The notes beneath the pieces were generated by a model. That model saw only the letters and a program-made list of their open reading frames with translations, did no database searches and was not told the origin of the DNA. The translations under genes and the position numbers were made by a program. From an uncultured Bdellovibrio sp. (lineage in GTDB: Bacteria > Bdellovibrionota > Bdellovibrionia > Bdellovibrionales > Bdellovibrionaceae), in assembly GCA_946480995.1 (NCBI GenBank), contig CAMLMF010000121.1, positions 1-7,111 of the forward strand: DNA of 7,111 nucleotides. Direction: 5' to 3'. Position 1 is the first letter of the stretch, and every line of letters begins with the position of its first letter. Below, piece after piece: positions 1 through 5,372 of the stretch.

Positions 1-598
1 GAGAACGCTCCATCCATTCGCCATCTTTTTCTTCTTTTGGTTTCCATGGGATCGGATGCAAGATGGGTTTGCCGACTAAAGGAAAACGCGACAAGAATGC
101 GACGTTGATACCACGCTTGTCCGGGCCATCAATCAAGACCTGCGTCACATAGTTCGCGTCTTTCAAATATTCTTTGTTCAGTTGAGTCAGAACAACATCA
201 CTTTCAATCTCAATGATCATCAAGTTGTCAGGGCCTTTGCCATCGACACCCAGAATGACTTTGGCTAGATTCGCGAGTTTTTTATTTAGAACTTCCTGAT
301 TCCAGTCTGTGCTAAGGCATTCGTTGCGGCGGTAAGAGCTGTCGTTGGACGCCTCGCAAGCCGCACGCAATTTGGGGTCGGCTTGTTTCATTGCCAATGG
401 CAGATATGTTTCATCGTTATGGCCTGGTGTTTTCACAGTGTCGAACAGGTTTTCAACGTTGAACGACATGACGCTTATTTCGTCGTCCGCTTTAGGTGGC
501 AGATCCCACTGTTTTTTGCGGAAAGAAACCGCACAGCCTAAGGAGAAAACTAAAAGAGCGACGAATAAAGATTGGATGAGGACTCGTAATAATTTCAT
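1..598 (-). CDS. Endonuclease/exonuclease/phosphatase-fold protein, probable lipoprotein (3' part beyond the left edge)
   Basis: The 199 N-terminal residues are visible; the reading frame is open to the left edge and the rest of the gene lies outside. Residues 1-21 form a signal sequence (basic MKLLR, hydrophobic core, then SLGC), so Cys22 may be lipidated; the lipobox is imperfect because Ser, not Leu, is at -3. The mature part shows the hallmarks of the DNase I-like EEP fold, closest in style to secreted bacterial members: SFNVENLFDT (45-54), whose Asn normally helps bind Mg2+; a W-N-Q-E-x-x-x-K-K-L-A-N-L-A-K segment (99-113); the metal-binding Glu in MIIEIES (Glu130); and RGINVAFLSRFPL (162-174). 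The usual Gln before the Glu is Ile here. The catalytic His and Asp motifs would be in the missing C-terminal half. Members hydrolyse phosphodiester or phosphate bonds in nucleic acids, inositol phosphates or lipids; the substrate cannot be told from this part. Likely periplasmic or membrane anchored. The start at 598 is set by the signal peptide. Confidence 0.85.
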   Translation of the reverse strand, partial: MKLLRVLIQSLFVALLVFSLGCAVSFRKKQWDLPPKADDEISVMSFNVENLFDTVKTPGHNDETYLPLAMKQADPKLRAACEASNDSSYRRNECLSTDWNQEVLNKKLANLAKVILGVDGKGPDNLMIIEIESDVVLTQLNKEYLKDANYVTQVLIDGPDKRGINVAFLSRFPLVGKPILHPIPWKPKEEKDGEWMERS

Positions 599-604
599 GG
601 CGCC

Positions 605-634
605 ACCATAACAAAGAGTCGCGGCGCTTCTCAA
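605..634 (-). promoter_or_regulatory. Candidate promoter for the EEP lipoprotein gene, giving a leaderless mRNA
   Basis: Read on the minus strand, TTGAGA (634-629) and TATGGT (610-605) are separated by 18 bases and match the sigma-70 consensus at 5/6 and 4/6 positions. Only six bases separate the -10 element from the ATG, so transcription would start at or next to the A of the start codon. A GGTGG just upstream of the ATG could instead act as a weak ribosome binding site served by a promoter further upstream. Predicted by eye only. Confidence 0.4.
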
Positions 635-688
635 GGGAAAGATTCTTTTGGATTTGGTTCAGACATACCTAGTCTAAGATTTTGCATG

Positions 689-717
689 TTGCCCAATGCA
701 TCGCACTATGGCATAAA
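689..717 (+). promoter_or_regulatory. Candidate promoter for the outer-membrane protein gene
   Basis: TTGCCC (689-694) and CATAAA (712-717) are 17 bases apart and each match the sigma-70 consensus at 4/6. Initiation near 724 would leave the AGGGGAG ribosome binding site in the leader. A weaker alternative is TTGGTT (654-659) with TAAGAT (675-680), but its spacer is only 15 bases. A short dyad, TGCAT-N8-ATGCA (683-700), overlaps the -35 region and could be an operator. Confidence 0.3.
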
Positions 718-742
718 CGGTGAACTTTTCAGGTCCGCGCTT

Positions 743-749
743 AGGGGAG
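743..749 (+). promoter_or_regulatory. Ribosome binding site that fixes the start at 755
   Basis: AGGGGAG lies five bases before the ATG at 755. No comparable site precedes the in-frame ATG at 686, so the longer reading frame is an over-extension. Confidence 0.8.
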
Positions 750-754
750 ACTTC

Positions 755-1687
755 ATGCTTCGCACTTTTAATACCACACTCGCTTTTCTGTTTGTTTTAG
801 TGATCGCCGCTTCTTTTTCAGCGCAAGCCGCGGTCATGGATGGCGACGATGTGGTCGTGAACTCAACCGGACAATTCAAAGATTTTTCAGTCAGTTTCTT
901 TTCTATCGCTTCAGTGAAAAACATGCGCCCGGGTAAAACGGCGGATGATCGCTCGATCAGCTCTTACGATTATTTTTCGTTCAACTATAAGATGGATTAC
1001 GATCAACGTCTTTCATTGCGTTTGCCATTCTATTTTAATACCGATGGAAAAAATGAATACGGCGATACAATGTCATCAGAGCTAGCAATGGCTGACATCC
1101 ACTTGGTGTATTCAAATTATGATTTGGGTTACATCGGCGATGTGGATCTTTCTGGTAAAGTTAAATTATACTTGCCAACCAGCCGTCGTTCCGCAAATTC
1201 TCGTCAGATCACGCAGATCCGCCTTGAGGGGTATGCAGACTATTCTATCACTCGTTCTTTGGTTATCGCTTACGTAGCAAAACCTGATTTTTATTGGCAG
1301 ACACAAACAGTTTCGATCAATGATACCATCGGACAGTACAGCGATGGCACCTACATCCGTGATCCGCGCAGCACGACTCAACAATACGGCCTTGAGCACT
1401 ATCTTCTTTTGCAATGGATTATCAACGACACGTTCCGTACTTCTTTGAAGACGGGTTTTGACGAAGGTTGGTATCACAGTTCAGCAGCGGAAGCTTTGGA
1501 TGGTACGCACAGCACGAAATTACGTTTGGGTGCGGATTTATGGATCTTCCCAAAAAGAGGCTTGTCGTTCACCTTGGGTGTGAGTAACGAAACAACGGTT
1601 GGTTATGCACGTAACAACGACAACATCCGTTTCGTGGAACCAGAAAACACGCAGTACTCGTTGATGACGAACTGGGCGATGTTCTAA
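755..1687 (+). CDS. Probable outer-membrane beta-barrel protein, function unknown
   Basis: A 310-residue exported protein. Residues 1-25 are a clear Sec signal peptide (MLRTF, a long hydrophobic stretch, then SFSAQA before AVMDG). The mature part has no hydrophobic helix. It is rich in Tyr, Phe, Trp, Ser, Thr and Asp, arranged in short alternating polar/apolar strands (for example YDYFSFNYKMDYDQRLSLRLPFYF and TKLRLGADLWIFPKRGLSFTLGVS), and it ends in YSLMTNWAMF with a C-terminal Phe. A terminal aromatic residue after an alternating strand is the usual signal for beta-barrel assembly by the BAM machinery. The start at 755 is chosen over the in-frame ATG at 686 because the signal peptide begins there and a strong ribosome binding site precedes it. 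It is divergent from the EEP lipoprotein gene and its stop codon abuts that of the convergent pseudouridine synthase gene. I do not recognise a specific family; a transport or sensor role would be guesswork. Confidence 0.8.
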   Translation: MLRTFNTTLAFLFVLVIAASFSAQAAVMDGDDVVVNSTGQFKDFSVSFFSIASVKNMRPGKTADDRSISSYDYFSFNYKMDYDQRLSLRLPFYFNTDGKNEYGDTMSSELAMADIHLVYSNYDLGYIGDVDLSGKVKLYLPTSRRSANSRQITQIRLEGYADYSITRSLVIAYVAKPDFYWQTQTVSINDTIGQYSDGTYIRDPRSTTQQYGLEHYLLLQWIINDTFRTSLKTGFDEGWYHSSAAEALDGTHSTKLRLGADLWIFPKRGLSFTLGVSNETTVGYARNNDNIRFVEPENTQYSLMTNWAMF

Positions 1688-2539
1688 TTAAATTTTAAAA
1701 TGATGAGTTTCTTCCGTCAGTGGGTTGCTAAAGCGCAACTCGCAGGCGCGCAATTCAATACGATCTTCAGCGTAAATTTTCGCAGCTCCATAAGCATGAT
1801 CGCCGACAATCGGGTGGCCTTCACAGCCCATCTGCGCACGAATCTGATGTGTGCGGCCCGTGTGCAGTTGAATGCGTAATTCACTTTGATCATTTTCTAA
1901 ATTTTTAACATCTAAAATTTCTAGTACACAGTCTTGCCAGCCAGGCACGGCTTCGCGTGAAACTGTTTTTGGCGCGCGTGGAGAGGGTTCCATATAGTGA
2001 GTTAAAATTCCCGGCGTGATATTTTGTCCGTGCACTTGCGCACGATAAATTTTAAAAACTTCACGCGCGATCAAAAGTTTATTGAATGCAGACTGAAAAT
2101 TTGTGCTCTTTGCATACACAATCAAACCTTGCGTCGGCATATCTAAACGATGTGTGCCGTACAATGGGCAGCCCAGATACTTTTCTAAATAGCTCTGTAA
2201 ATTTTCACGGATGTTGTCAACGCTGGCATGCACGGGGAGTCCGGCAATTTTATTCACGACGACGAAGTGCTCATTGTGAAAAACGATTCTTTCGCCCCAT
2301 TTGTCATCATCAGCGATGAAACGTCGCGGTTTGGTGTGGACTCTTAAATAGTCACCCACAGAAACTGAGGAATTTTCTTTTAGTCGCACATGATTCAGAT
2401 AAATCGCACCTAGGTTGAGCAAGAAGTCACTTTGGTCACGATCAAAATCCAAAGTGCTCAATAAAACATCATAAATGGATCCCGACTGAGGGCTTATTAT
2501 GTGTCGAACTCCGTATTCAAATCCTCTGGCACTCTGCAT
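1688..2539 (-). CDS. RluA-family RNA pseudouridine synthase
   Basis: A 283-residue enzyme that would isomerise uridine to pseudouridine in rRNA or tRNA in the cytoplasm. Residues about 20-75 look like an S4-type RNA-binding region (LLNLGAIYLNHVRLKENSSVSVGDYLRVH). The catalytic domain follows: VVNKIAGLPVHAS (94-106), the signature THRLDMPTQGLIVYAKS (129-145) with catalytic Asp133, KIYRAQVHG (163-171), LHTGRTHQIRAQM (225-237) and GHPIVGDHAYG (241-251). All are typical of the RluA family (RluA, RluC, RluD, TruC). The target nucleotide cannot be assigned from sequence alone. The frame extends upstream to a TTG at 2584 and another ATG at 2569, but the start at 2539 is preferred because AGAAGGA precedes it at a five-base spacing. 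The gene is divergent from the DedA gene and converges, with no intergenic base, on the outer-membrane protein gene. Confidence 0.93.
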   Translation of the reverse strand: MQSARGFEYGVRHIISPQSGSIYDVLLSTLDFDRDQSDFLLNLGAIYLNHVRLKENSSVSVGDYLRVHTKPRRFIADDDKWGERIVFHNEHFVVVNKIAGLPVHASVDNIRENLQSYLEKYLGCPLYGTHRLDMPTQGLIVYAKSTNFQSAFNKLLIAREVFKIYRAQVHGQNITPGILTHYMEPSPRAPKTVSREAVPGWQDCVLEILDVKNLENDQSELRIQLHTGRTHQIRAQMGCEGHPIVGDHAYGAAKIYAEDRIELRACELRFSNPLTEETHHFKI

Positions 2540-2544
2540 ACTAT

Positions 2545-2551
2545 TCCTTCT
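2545..2551 (-). promoter_or_regulatory. Ribosome binding site that fixes the pseudouridine synthase start
   Basis: On the minus strand AGAAGGA ends five bases before the ATG at 2539. The two upstream in-frame starts at 2569 and 2584 have no such site. Confidence 0.8.
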
Positions 2552-2564
2552 GACACAAAAACTA

Positions 2565-2594
2565 CTCATAGCACGGTGTAGCAAGTGTGTTCAA
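2565..2594 (-). promoter_or_regulatory. Candidate promoter for the pseudouridine synthase gene
   Basis: On the minus strand TTGAAC (2594-2589) and TATGAG (2570-2565) are 18 bases apart, each matching the sigma-70 consensus at 4/6. Initiation near 2558 would keep the ribosome binding site in a short leader and would exclude the upstream starts from the mRNA. By-eye prediction. Confidence 0.35.
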
Positions 2595-2618
2595 GCACCA
2601 GCATTTACTTCATATTAA
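2590..2618 (+). promoter_or_regulatory. Candidate promoter for the DedA-family gene
   Basis: TTCAAG (2590-2595) and TATTAA (2613-2618) lie 17 bases apart; the -35 match is weak (3/6) and the -10 match is 4/6. The -35 box occupies nearly the same bases as that of the divergent minus-strand promoter candidate. Initiation near 2625 would fall at or just before the AGGAG, leaving a very short leader. Confidence 0.25.
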
Positions 2619-2625
2619 AGAACTC

Positions 2626-2630
2626 AGGAG
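2626..2630 (+). promoter_or_regulatory. Ribosome binding site supporting a TTG start
   Basis: AGGAG is followed by nine bases and then TTG at 2640. The next in-frame ATG, at 2673, has no ribosome binding site, so this site is the reason for calling the unusual start. Confidence 0.65.
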
Positions 2631-2639
2631 AACTCAATA

Positions 2640-3308
2640 TTGGAATTTGCTAACGAACCGATATTTCAGTGGATGTCTCAGTTCGCTTATCAGCCGGGTA
2701 TGGTCTACGCAGGCCTTATCGGAATGATGATTCTTTCCTCTGTGGGTTTTCCTCTGCCTGAAGAAGTCACGTTGATCAGTGTGGGTATTCTAGCTTTTAT
2801 GGGGGCCCACCCTCAACATTTCCCGCCCCCCTATGAAGGGGCGCCAGTCGTGAGTGTGCACACGGCTTCGATTATTGCTTTTACCGCCGTCGTGATGAGT
2901 GATTTTATTATTTATCTGATCGGGCGAGTCTTTGGGCGCAAGCTTCTTTATCATCCGCGTGTGCGCAAGTTCTTCCCAGAACATATGATGAAACGTGTAG
3001 AAGAGTGGACTCACAAATACGGGGCATATGCTTGCGGTATTTTCCGGTTTACTCCAGGTTTGCGTTTTCCAGGACACTTGGCGTGCGGCATGCTTCATTA
3101 TCCAGCGTGGAAGTTCTTAGTGATCGACGGTATGGCGGCCTTGATCAGTGTGCCCACGCAAATTTATTTATTAGCTCATTACGGCGAACCGATTCTGATG
3201 AAACTGCGCCAATTTAAATTGGTGGTCTTTGCCATCATCGGCGTTCTGTTGATTTACTTCTTGGTCAAAAAACTCAGAGACCGTTGGAAGACTTCCCGCA
3301 CAGCCTAA
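2640..3308 (+). CDS. DedA-family (VTT domain) inner-membrane protein
   Basis: A 222-residue polytopic membrane protein. DedA proteins are membrane transporters or flippases of undecaprenyl phosphate or phospholipids, related to eukaryotic VMP1 and TMEM41B. Diagnostic motifs are present: SSVGFPLPEEVTL (33-45), with the acidic pair at Glu41/Glu42 in the first re-entrant region; SDFIIYLIGRVFG (87-99), with Asp88; and FRFTPGLRFPGHLACG (135-150), with Arg136 and Arg142 at the positions of the essential arginines of the family. Hydrophobic segments lie at about 21-55, 74-97, 145-180 and 193-209, and the C-terminus is basic (KKLRDRWK). A polar, Pro-rich stretch (about 56-72, containing FPPPYEG) follows the first hydrophobic region and looks like an insertion. 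The TTG start is chosen because AGGAG precedes it and the next ATG would trim the N-terminus without a ribosome binding site. Which lipid is moved cannot be told. Confidence 0.9.
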   Translation: MEFANEPIFQWMSQFAYQPGMVYAGLIGMMILSSVGFPLPEEVTLISVGILAFMGAHPQHFPPPYEGAPVVSVHTASIIAFTAVVMSDFIIYLIGRVFGRKLLYHPRVRKFFPEHMMKRVEEWTHKYGAYACGIFRFTPGLRFPGHLACGMLHYPAWKFLVIDGMAALISVPTQIYLLAHYGEPILMKLRQFKLVVFAIIGVLLIYFLVKKLRDRWKTSRTA

Positions 3309-3317
3309 AAATGAAAA

Positions 3318-3360
3318 ACTCCGCCAAGCTTCTTTACGCCTGACGGAGTCCATTTTTTTT
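3318..3360 (+). terminator. Bidirectional intrinsic terminator between convergent genes
   Basis: ACTCCG (3318-3323) pairs with CGGAGT (3344-3349) across a 20-base loop and is followed by eight T at 3353-3360, terminating the DedA gene. Read on the minus strand the same stem is followed directly by a run of T, the complement of the A-run at 3314-3318 with more A around 3307-3311, so it also suits the convergent unknown gene that ends at 3413. The loop is long for a classical terminator. Confidence 0.7.
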
Positions 3361-3412
3361 AAATAACTTCAGTAGAGGACAGAGGCCCTCCGCTCTGCAT
3401 GGCATCGCTGTT

Positions 3413-4471
3413 TTAAGCAGACTTCTTCCCGAAAACCGTTTCAGGGGTTAGTTCACAGCACAGATGCAAGGCCACGGGTTTGGCGTGAAACTTTGGTTCC
3501 GTATCACTCCAGAAAATTTTCTCGTAGCCACTTTGCAAAGCAAAGATCTCTTCGCGAATTTTAAATAGCAACCCTGCAGGGGAGCCTAACAGCCAATCCA
3601 TTTGCACTAAATAGAAAGCCTCTTCCAATTCAATCGGATTTAAAGAGGTCATAAATGTTTTTGGCAAATTGTCCACCAAGTGGCAGGCATTGTGCGAGTA
3701 CTTGTGGAAGGCTTTTTCCATTGGATCAACAAACAATTTTTCAACTTTTGGATCTGGTGTTTTTGGGCCAGAGAAAGGTTGTGCAAGCTTTTTGAAATTC
3801 CAATACAAAAGCGCATCATTCACGACGTATTCAGCGCGCGGCAAATAGTCTGTGATCGCATCCACTTTCACACCTTCATGCGAAGGATCTTCGGTGTGAG
3901 CATTGTGGTCCACCGCTACCAGGCTGCGCAGGTGATAAAGGAACGAATACAGCGTGTGCATTTTTTCAACGAACGGTTTTGAAAAATTCACGCCGAAATT
4001 GTAAAGCAATGGAGCGCCAATTTTATTTTCGAAATCTTGAAAAGCATCTAAAAGCGGCCATAACGCCGTCAAGTCAACACCCCAAGGCTTCATAGCTTGT
4101 TCAAACGTGTCGTTGAAAAGACTTTCAAACTCTGTACACCATTGTGGATTGACCATTTTTAGTTGCGATTGCAACGCGCGAACACGTGTTTGTGAACGCT
4201 CATAAAGTTCGATATGTGGATCTAAAGTTTTAAAAGCTTCGCAAGCAAAAGAGTAATCCATGTTTGGCGTCGCCACGGGACTTTTGATGTATTGGTTCAA
4301 TTTGACCAATGACAAACCAGCCAAGGCATCAGCCATATATTTGAACGGGGCAGAGGGTTTGAATTTAGAATAGCTCTCTTCTTGATTCCAAAATTGCACC
4401 TTCAAAGGCTTCCACGTGCTGCCTTTTTCCATTGTGACATCAAATCCTAAACGCAAGCTCTTATGCTTCAT
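3413..4471 (-). CDS. Unrecognised 352-residue cytoplasmic protein
   Basis: I do not recognise a family. The protein has no signal peptide and no transmembrane segment, and reads as mostly alpha-helical and rich in aromatic residues (eight Trp, many Phe and Tyr). Visible features are an N-terminal segment that could form strands (SLRLGFDVT, then WKPLKVQFWNQEESY, 5-34); a helical core; a His/Asp-rich stretch VDHNAHTEDPSHEG (187-200); a second His-bearing helix FHKYSHNACHLVDNL (255-269); and a C-terminal VALHLCCELTPETVFGKKSA with two adjacent Cys. The clustered His and acidic residues could bind a metal, but no known metal-site signature is evident. The start is well supported: GAAGGAGT lies just upstream with five bases between AGGAG and the ATG. 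It is divergent from the TatD operon and ends at the shared bidirectional terminator, so it is probably transcribed alone. Confidence 0.85.
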   Translation of the reverse strand: MKHKSLRLGFDVTMEKGSTWKPLKVQFWNQEESYSKFKPSAPFKYMADALAGLSLVKLNQYIKSPVATPNMDYSFACEAFKTLDPHIELYERSQTRVRALQSQLKMVNPQWCTEFESLFNDTFEQAMKPWGVDLTALWPLLDAFQDFENKIGAPLLYNFGVNFSKPFVEKMHTLYSFLYHLRSLVAVDHNAHTEDPSHEGVKVDAITDYLPRAEYVVNDALLYWNFKKLAQPFSGPKTPDPKVEKLFVDPMEKAFHKYSHNACHLVDNLPKTFMTSLNPIELEEAFYLVQMDWLLGSPAGLLFKIREEIFALQSGYEKIFWSDTEPKFHAKPVALHLCCELTPETVFGKKSA

Positions 4472-4512
4472 AGAGACTCCTTCAACGAAACTTTATCGGA
4501 TTAAGTTGGTCC

Positions 4513-4542
4513 TTGTTTGAGTCCGGGAATTCACGTTATAAC
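4513..4542 (+). promoter_or_regulatory. Candidate promoter for the TatD-TcdA operon, giving a leaderless mRNA
   Basis: TTGTTT (4513-4518) and TATAAC (4537-4542) are separated by 18 bases; the -10 box matches the sigma-70 consensus at 5/6. Only eight bases lie between the -10 box and the ATG at 4551, so transcription should start within a few bases of the start codon. No ribosome-binding sequence is present before this ATG. Confidence 0.5.
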
Positions 4543-4550
4543 CTAGACCT

Positions 4551-5360
4551 ATGGTTGGATTTGGCGCTTGGATCGATGCACATGGACACTTGGCGGACCC
4601 GCGTTGGCAGGGGCAGCATGACGACGTCATTCTGCAGGCCCGCAGCAAGGGTATTAAGTTCTTTATGCAAGGGGGCGTGGATCCCGCGGACTGGCAACGG
4701 CAGCGCGAGCTTTCCGCGCGTTTTCCTGGGCATATTGGCCTGTGTTTTGGTTTGCACCCCTATTGGGTGGCCGCCAATGACGCTGATGCCTGTGAAGCGG
4801 CTTTAGATCTTTTAGCCGCGCAACTGGGCGACGCTCAAGCCATCGGCGAGATGGGTTTGGATTTTCGGCCCCATATCATGAAAGACTCGGCCGATTTGCA
4901 GTTCACAATTTTCGAACAGCAGATTGAGCTAGCGCACATGGCACAAAAACCAATGGTCTTGCACATTGTTCAAGCACACGAAGAATCACTGCGTGTTTTT
5001 GACCTTTGGGGTGTTCCCAAAGCCAAGGGCCTGGTTCATTCCTTTAACGGCAGTGCCAAGAAGGCCGAGGACTTTTTAAACCGAGGTTTATATTTATCTG
5101 TCGGAGGGCCTGTGTGCCGCCCAGACAATCAAAAGTTGCATCAAGCCGTGAAAGAAATTCCTTTAGAGTTCCTCTTGCTGGAAAGTGATACTCCCGATCA
5201 GGCACCACCGGCCTTTAAAGGCCAATTAAATCCTCCGGAAAGCATTTGGGAAGTGGCTAAAACCATGGCTGAAATAAAATCACTTGATCCTCTAGAAATA
5301 TTAGATATCACTACGGAAAACTTTAAGCGTTTATTCTCGTCGGCAAGTTCGGCGCTTTAA
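4551..5360 (+). CDS. TatD-family metal-dependent hydrolase (putative deoxyribonuclease)
   Basis: A 269-residue TIM-barrel amidohydrolase-superfamily protein. TatD proteins are Mg2+/metal-dependent 3'-5' exonucleases acting on DNA and RNA, linked to DNA repair and RNA quality control. Metal-site motifs appear in the expected order: DAHGH (Asp9, His11, His13), FGLHP (66-70), AIGEMGLDF (Glu100), VLHIVQAHE (His138), VHSFNG (His163) and LLESDTPDQAPP (Asp213). Length matches the family. One departure: the fourth motif usually reads HxRxAHE, as in E. coli TatD, whereas here it is HIVQAHE, so the Arg is Val; this could alter substrate handling. The ATG at 4551 is supported by the immediate DAHGH motif; there is no ribosome binding site. 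It is the first gene of a tight operon, with 12 bases before the TcdA gene. Paralogues of TatD (YcfH, YjjV types) are common, so orthology to tatD itself is left open. Confidence 0.92.
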   Translation: MVGFGAWIDAHGHLADPRWQGQHDDVILQARSKGIKFFMQGGVDPADWQRQRELSARFPGHIGLCFGLHPYWVAANDADACEAALDLLAAQLGDAQAIGEMGLDFRPHIMKDSADLQFTIFEQQIELAHMAQKPMVLHIVQAHEESLRVFDLWGVPKAKGLVHSFNGSAKKAEDFLNRGLYLSVGGPVCRPDNQKLHQAVKEIPLEFLLLESDTPDQAPPAFKGQLNPPESIWEVAKTMAEIKSLDPLEILDITTENFKRLFSSASSAL

Positions 5361-5372
5361 AACGGAGTACTC

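Noticed and set aside
345..611. Plus-strand 88-residue open frame
   Set aside because: It lies antisense to the EEP lipoprotein gene, whose frame shows family motifs and a signal peptide; the plus-strand product has low coding character.
686..754. N-terminal extension of the outer-membrane protein to an ATG at 686
   Set aside because: It would bury the signal peptide behind 23 residues, has no ribosome binding site, and the ATG lies inside the candidate promoter.
2540..2584. Extension of the pseudouridine synthase to TTG at 2584 or ATG at 2569
   Set aside because: Neither has a ribosome binding site, the candidate promoter lies over them, and AGAAGGA is correctly placed for the ATG at 2539.
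3380..3397. CAGAG-N8-CTCTG hairpin considered as a terminator for the minus-strand unknown gene
   Set aside because: No T-run follows on either strand; the nearby 3318-3349 stem with T-runs on both sides explains termination better.
3680..3982. Plus-strand 100-residue open frame
   Set aside because: Antisense to the well-supported 352-residue gene, with no ribosome binding site or recognisable features.
4536..4757. Minus-strand 73-residue open frame (and a plus-strand frame at 4513-4806)
   Set aside because: Both lie within the TatD gene, which has every metal-site motif in order; they are out-of-frame shadows.
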